From Clostridia bacterium (GTDB lineage Bacteria; Bacillota; Clostridia; Christensenellales; Borkfalkiaceae), in contig JAGATP010000024.1 in the NCBI GenBank assembly GCA_017621155.1, positions 1 through 34,896 of the forward strand: a stretch of DNA of 34,896 nucleotides, read 5' to 3'. The notes below the pieces were generated by a model. It saw only the letters and a program-made list of their open reading frames with translations, did not search any database and was not told the origin of the DNA. The position numbers and the translations under genes were made by a program. Each line of letters begins with the position of its first letter. The stretch's first letter is position 1. Below are positions 31,965 to 34,896 of this stretch, piece by piece.

Positions 31965-34896
31965 TTAATAGCGTTCGGGGTGTTTTTTGGCGTCGACCAC
32001 CCGCACGACCGTCCAGCCGATCATTCCGACGACGGCGGTGCAAACGACGATAGTCACGGTCAAGAGCGCAACTCTCCAAGGAGACATATCATAGTAAACG
32101 ATCGTTCCGGGCGCAACGTCCTGAAGGACGGCGGAATTGGCAATGGTGTAAGCGATGTGGTGCATTGCATTGCGGATCACCGCCTTTGCCGTAGGGCTGT
32201 CGTAGTCATTGAAGTCGCCGAGGCTGTTCCAAACAAGCCAGCTGTCCGTTCCCGCTCTGATCGTATACTCCACAAAGTTGTTGGAGCCGCTGAACATATC
32301 CGTGTTGATGTAGCCGTTGAAGTTCCATTCCTGTCTGACGAGTTTGGTCATCAGATCGTAATTGGCAAAGGCAGTCGTCGGCCCGAAGCAGTTCTGCGCG
32401 CCCATCATCGCGGTGCAGCCGCGCATGACTTTGGTCTTTACCGTGCCTTCGGAATCTGCGGTGTAACGAATGGTCTTACGGGCTTCGCGAATGCAGATTT
32501 CAAAGGGTTTATTATAGAGCTCTCTGACGACCTGTTCCGTTGCCCACGTATGCAGAGATTTCGCGCGGTTCGTTTCCTGATCGTTCAAGCCAAAGTGCTT
32601 GATGAAATCGAACATACCGGAAGAGGACGTTCCCGTCACAACTGCCGCGGCAACCTTGCCGGAGAGGAGGGGGTCTTCGGAATAGTATTCGAACACTCTG
32701 CCTTGGAAGGGATTTCTGTGAAGGTTAAACGCCGGGGACATTCTGCCCTGTCTGTTGCCGATGAGTGCTTCCTGCCCCATCGCCTCGCCCATCTCCTTCA
32801 TGAGCTGAACATTCCAGGTAGACGCCATGACGGGCGCCATGCACCAGGAAGCGGTTTTCAAGCTGTTTTCCGTTCCCACGCCGTCGCCGTTGTCAAGCCG
32901 AATGCCGTTTGCCCCCTCGCAGTGAATGCTTTCGGGCATGCCGATCGAGCTTAACGCATTGGTGGAATAGCTCGTTCCGCAGAGAATCTGCCGTAAATTA
33001 TCGTGATCTTTGTCATAATCGAGCTGATTGAGGAGCAAATCCCAATTTTCGTCAAAGAAATCCTTTCCGCGCAGATCCGAAACGGTGAGTCCGTTGTCCT
33101 GCTTTTCGGGATAAGCTTCCTTCACGTAGACATAGCTTCCCTCTACGTTGCCGAGCTCTTTGTCCGTCGCATAGTCAAAGGAATTTTCCTTGCCGAACAA
33201 ATCGATGTATTTCTGACTGATCGTCTTCCCCGTCTGCTTTTCGCCGAAGGGAAGGGTATTCTCCCAATTCGATCTGGAAAGGATCGTGCTCTCCTCGTTC
33301 ATGTAATCGCTCATGTACGGGAAAAGATTCGTCGCCGCGATGAACTTCGCATCCGGATCGACGGCAGTTTTTTCAGGATAACCGAGGAGATTTCCCTCGT
33401 CGTCCATCGCCGATTGCATCTCGATTTCGGAGGGACGGGGATTGGAATTGTCATAAAAGATCGTAGAATCATTGTGCCAGATTCTTTCTTCGAGCACCTC
33501 ATGACTGTTTTTACGGAGTGTCAGCGAATAATCCCCCGCCTCGAGAAGATAGCAGCCTTGCGTTCCGTCGCCGTTGTCCCGCGTATAGCAATAAGAAGCC
33601 ATTTCGTCCTTTGAGAAGGTGAGCGTAACGCGATCGGATTCCCCGGGCTTCAATTCCTTCGACTTGCCGAAGGCGATGAGATTTGCCGTCGGCTTTTCGA
33701 TTTTCATCTCCTGATCGTAAGCGGTATAAGGCGCGTTCATGTAGAGCTGAACGACGTCTTTCCCCTTCCGATCGCCCGTATTTGCGACCTCAACCTCAAT
33801 TTTAAATTCGTCTCCCTCGGAAACAGAAACGATCTTCTGTTCAAAGGAAGTGTAGGAAAGTCCGTAGCCGAAGGGATAGGCGACTTCCCCTTTCACCGTT
33901 GCCGCACCCTTACCGTCAAGCTCGCCGTAGACGAAGCCCGACGCCTTCGTATCGTAAGCGGTTTCGTAATAGCGATAGCCGTTGTACATGCCCTCGCAGT
34001 ATTCAACGTAAGGTTCGCTTCCGACGCCCTCGGTCGAATTGGTATAGTGGAAGTTGCCCCAATTGTTTGTCGACGGCAATTTCAGAAAATCAGCCGCAAA
34101 CAGATCAACGAGCCTTGCGGAAGGATTGACTTCGCCGCAAAGAATGTCCGAAAGGGACTCGAAGCCGACGTCGCCGGGATGCCCCGCCCAAACGATCGCG
34201 TTAACCTCGAGCTCACCCTGCATCACAGGCAAGAGCTCTATGGGGTTGGAAGAGTTGACGACGAGCACGACGCCCTCGCAATGCGCCTTTGCCCATTGGA
34301 TCATATCCCGTTCGTTTTTGGAAAGCGAAAGATAATGGGGCGTGCCGTCCGTGTAGCCGTCGCTCTTTTTGTCCCTGTCCTCATTGCCGCTTCTCGAAAC
34401 GAAGACCAAGCCGACGGACTTCTTCATCTGCGCAAGGTCATCGGCGGAAATGTCGTCGTAGGCGGAGACGCTGAGTTCGGGAATCTGGCTGTCCGCTCCG
34501 AATTTCATGACGTTGTGCCTCGTCGTTCCGGGCGCAGCCGAAGGCGCGTCGGGATAGTTTTCATATTTAAAGACCTGAATCCATCCGCCCTCTGCGGGAT
34601 CGTTGATGTAACCGCCGAACCCTCCGTCCGTCGTCAAGCCCATATCGGCAGGCTGCTTATCTGCAGCCGCGCTGATAATGGAAAAATTGCGTTCCAATGC
34701 CGCTTTCGGGCTGATCCCCGCCTCGGGAGGGGTATATTTGATGGAACCGCCCTCCGTCATGCCGTTATAAATAGGATGGGCATACCCTCTGCCGAACGGG
34801 GAAACCGCGCTGTTCTTTTTGAGCGGAAGAAGTCCGTCGTTTTTGAGGAGCACCATACCCTCGTTGACGACTTCTCTCATCTTTTCCTCGGAAGCC
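31965..34896 (-). CDS. Second swapped-order GH3 enzyme, membrane-anchored (5' end outside the window)
   Basis: At least 976 residues; the frame stays open to the right edge, five codons (ASEEK) beyond the first ATG, so the N-terminus and any N-terminal anchor are missing. Numbering from the ATG at 34880: GH3 C-terminal domain from EGMVLLKNDGLLPL (7-20) to FGYGLSYTSF (337-346), fibronectin-III-like domain (about 355-455), barrel (about 610-925) with NPFQGRVFEYYSEDPLLSG, K761-H762 in KHFGLNDQETNR and likely nucleophile D861 in YINTDMF. The substrate-binding Asp position reads CEGANG (E655). A TM segment near 936-961 precedes the basic tail DAKKHPERY. Clearly a paralogue of the protein at 16742-19924, sharing also the linker motif SRSNW. 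A terminator follows the stop. Confidence 0.88.
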   Translation of the reverse strand, partial: ASEEKMREVVNEGMVLLKNDGLLPLKKNSAVSPFGRGYAHPIYNGMTEGGSIKYTPPEAGISPKAALERNFSIISAAADKQPADMGLTTDGGFGGYINDPAEGGWIQVFKYENYPDAPSAAPGTTRHNVMKFGADSQIPELSVSAYDDISADDLAQMKKSVGLVFVSRSGNEDRDKKSDGYTDGTPHYLSLSKNERDMIQWAKAHCEGVVLVVNSSNPIELLPVMQGELEVNAIVWAGHPGDVGFESLSDILCGEVNPSARLVDLFAADFLKLPSTNNWGNFHYTNSTEGVGSEPYVEYCEGMYNGYRYYETAYDTKASGFVYGELDGKGAATVKGEVAYPFGYGLSYTSFEQKIVSVSEGDEFKIEVEVANTGDRKGKDVVQLYMNAPYTAYDQEMKIEKPTANLIAFGKSKELKPGESDRVTLTFSKDEMASYCYTRDNGDGTQGCYLLEAGDYSLTLRKNSHEVLEERIWHNDSTIFYDNSNPRPSEIEMQSAMDDEGNLLGYPEKTAVDPDAKFIAATNLFPYMSDYMNEESTILSRSNWENTLPFGEKQTGKTISQKYIDLFGKENSFDYATDKELGNVEGSYVYVKEAYPEKQDNGLTVSDLRGKDFFDENWDLLLNQLDYDKDHDNLRQILCGTSYSTNALSSIGMPESIHCEGANGIRLDNGDGVGTENSLKTASWCMAPVMASTWNVQLMKEMGEAMGQEALIGNRQGRMSPAFNLHRNPFQGRVFEYYSEDPLLSGKVAAAVVTGTSSSGMFDFIKHFGLNDQETNRAKSLHTWATEQVVRELYNKPFEICIREARKTIRYTADSEGTVKTKVMRGCTAMMGAQNCFGPTTAFANYDLMTKLVRQEWNFNGYINTDMFSGSNNFVEYTIRAGTDSWLVWNSLGDFNDYDSPTAKAVIRNAMHHIAYTIANSAVLQDVAPGTIVYYDMSPWRVALLTVTIVVCTAVVGMIGWTVVRVVDAKKHPERY

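Noticed and set aside
1..34896. CRISPR arrays, insertion sequences, prophage genes, tRNA or rRNA
   Set aside because: No regularly spaced repeats, transposase or integrase frames, or tRNA cloverleaf sequences were found by reading both strands.

Overview
This window looks like a chromosomal segment of an uncultured, low-to-mid GC, spore-forming Clostridia-type bacterium (Firmicutes/Bacillota). The indicators are spoIVA with a SigE-type promoter, a large SRP RNA with the Firmicutes-type Alu domain, an OmpR-family two-component pair with a PhoP-box-like repeat, a lysine riboswitch, and strong GGAGG Shine-Dalgarno sites with SigA promoters. A gut Christensenellales-like lineage would fit the membrane-anchored, domain-swapped GH3 enzymes, but that placement is only an inference. 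No mobile element, CRISPR array, tRNA or rRNA was seen.

Layout. 1-197 holds hairpins and terminators. 198-4069 (minus) is an envelope cluster: cardiolipin synthase surrounded by three small two-TM proteins that look like one another, led by an eight-TM protein. 4191-5890 (minus) is a sensor kinase/response regulator pair. 6049-7650 (minus) is spoIVA followed by an overlooked 30-residue ORF and a terminator. 7705-13051 (minus) is a tight operon: membrane protein, methyltransferase, Hsp33, TPR protein, HEAT-like protein. From a divergent promoter region, 13138-16138 (plus) is a lysine-riboswitch-controlled asd-dapA-dapB operon. 16336-19924 (minus) is a small four-TM protein behind a 1060-residue GH3 enzyme anchored at both ends. 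20221-21048 (minus) is an Mrp/Nbp35 ATPase, and 21184-21448 (plus) is the SRP RNA. 21586-31775 (minus) runs giant helicase, comEC-like, holA, cdaA, lysC. 31965 to the right edge (minus) is a second, incomplete GH3 enzyme.

How the parts work together. lysC, asd, dapA and dapB make the aspartate-to-dihydrodipicolinate branch, which supplies lysine, meso-diaminopimelate and spore dipicolinate; the riboswitch lies only in front of asd-dapA-dapB. cdaA links c-di-AMP to the same neighbourhood. SpoIVA builds the spore coat basement layer. The cls cluster and the two-component pair concern the envelope. The two GH3 proteins are probably surface enzymes facing outward.

The points most worth a second look are: the 30-residue ORF behind spoIVA; the three tandem two-TM paralogues around cls; shared active-site substitutions in both GH3 paralogues together with a four-TM partner gene; a 1830-residue DUF4011-type helicase whose flanking transglutaminase-like and nuclease-like domains look catalytically dead and whose mRNA appears leaderless; and a ComEC without its metallo-beta-lactamase domain. 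Domain and family calls were made by eye, without database searches.
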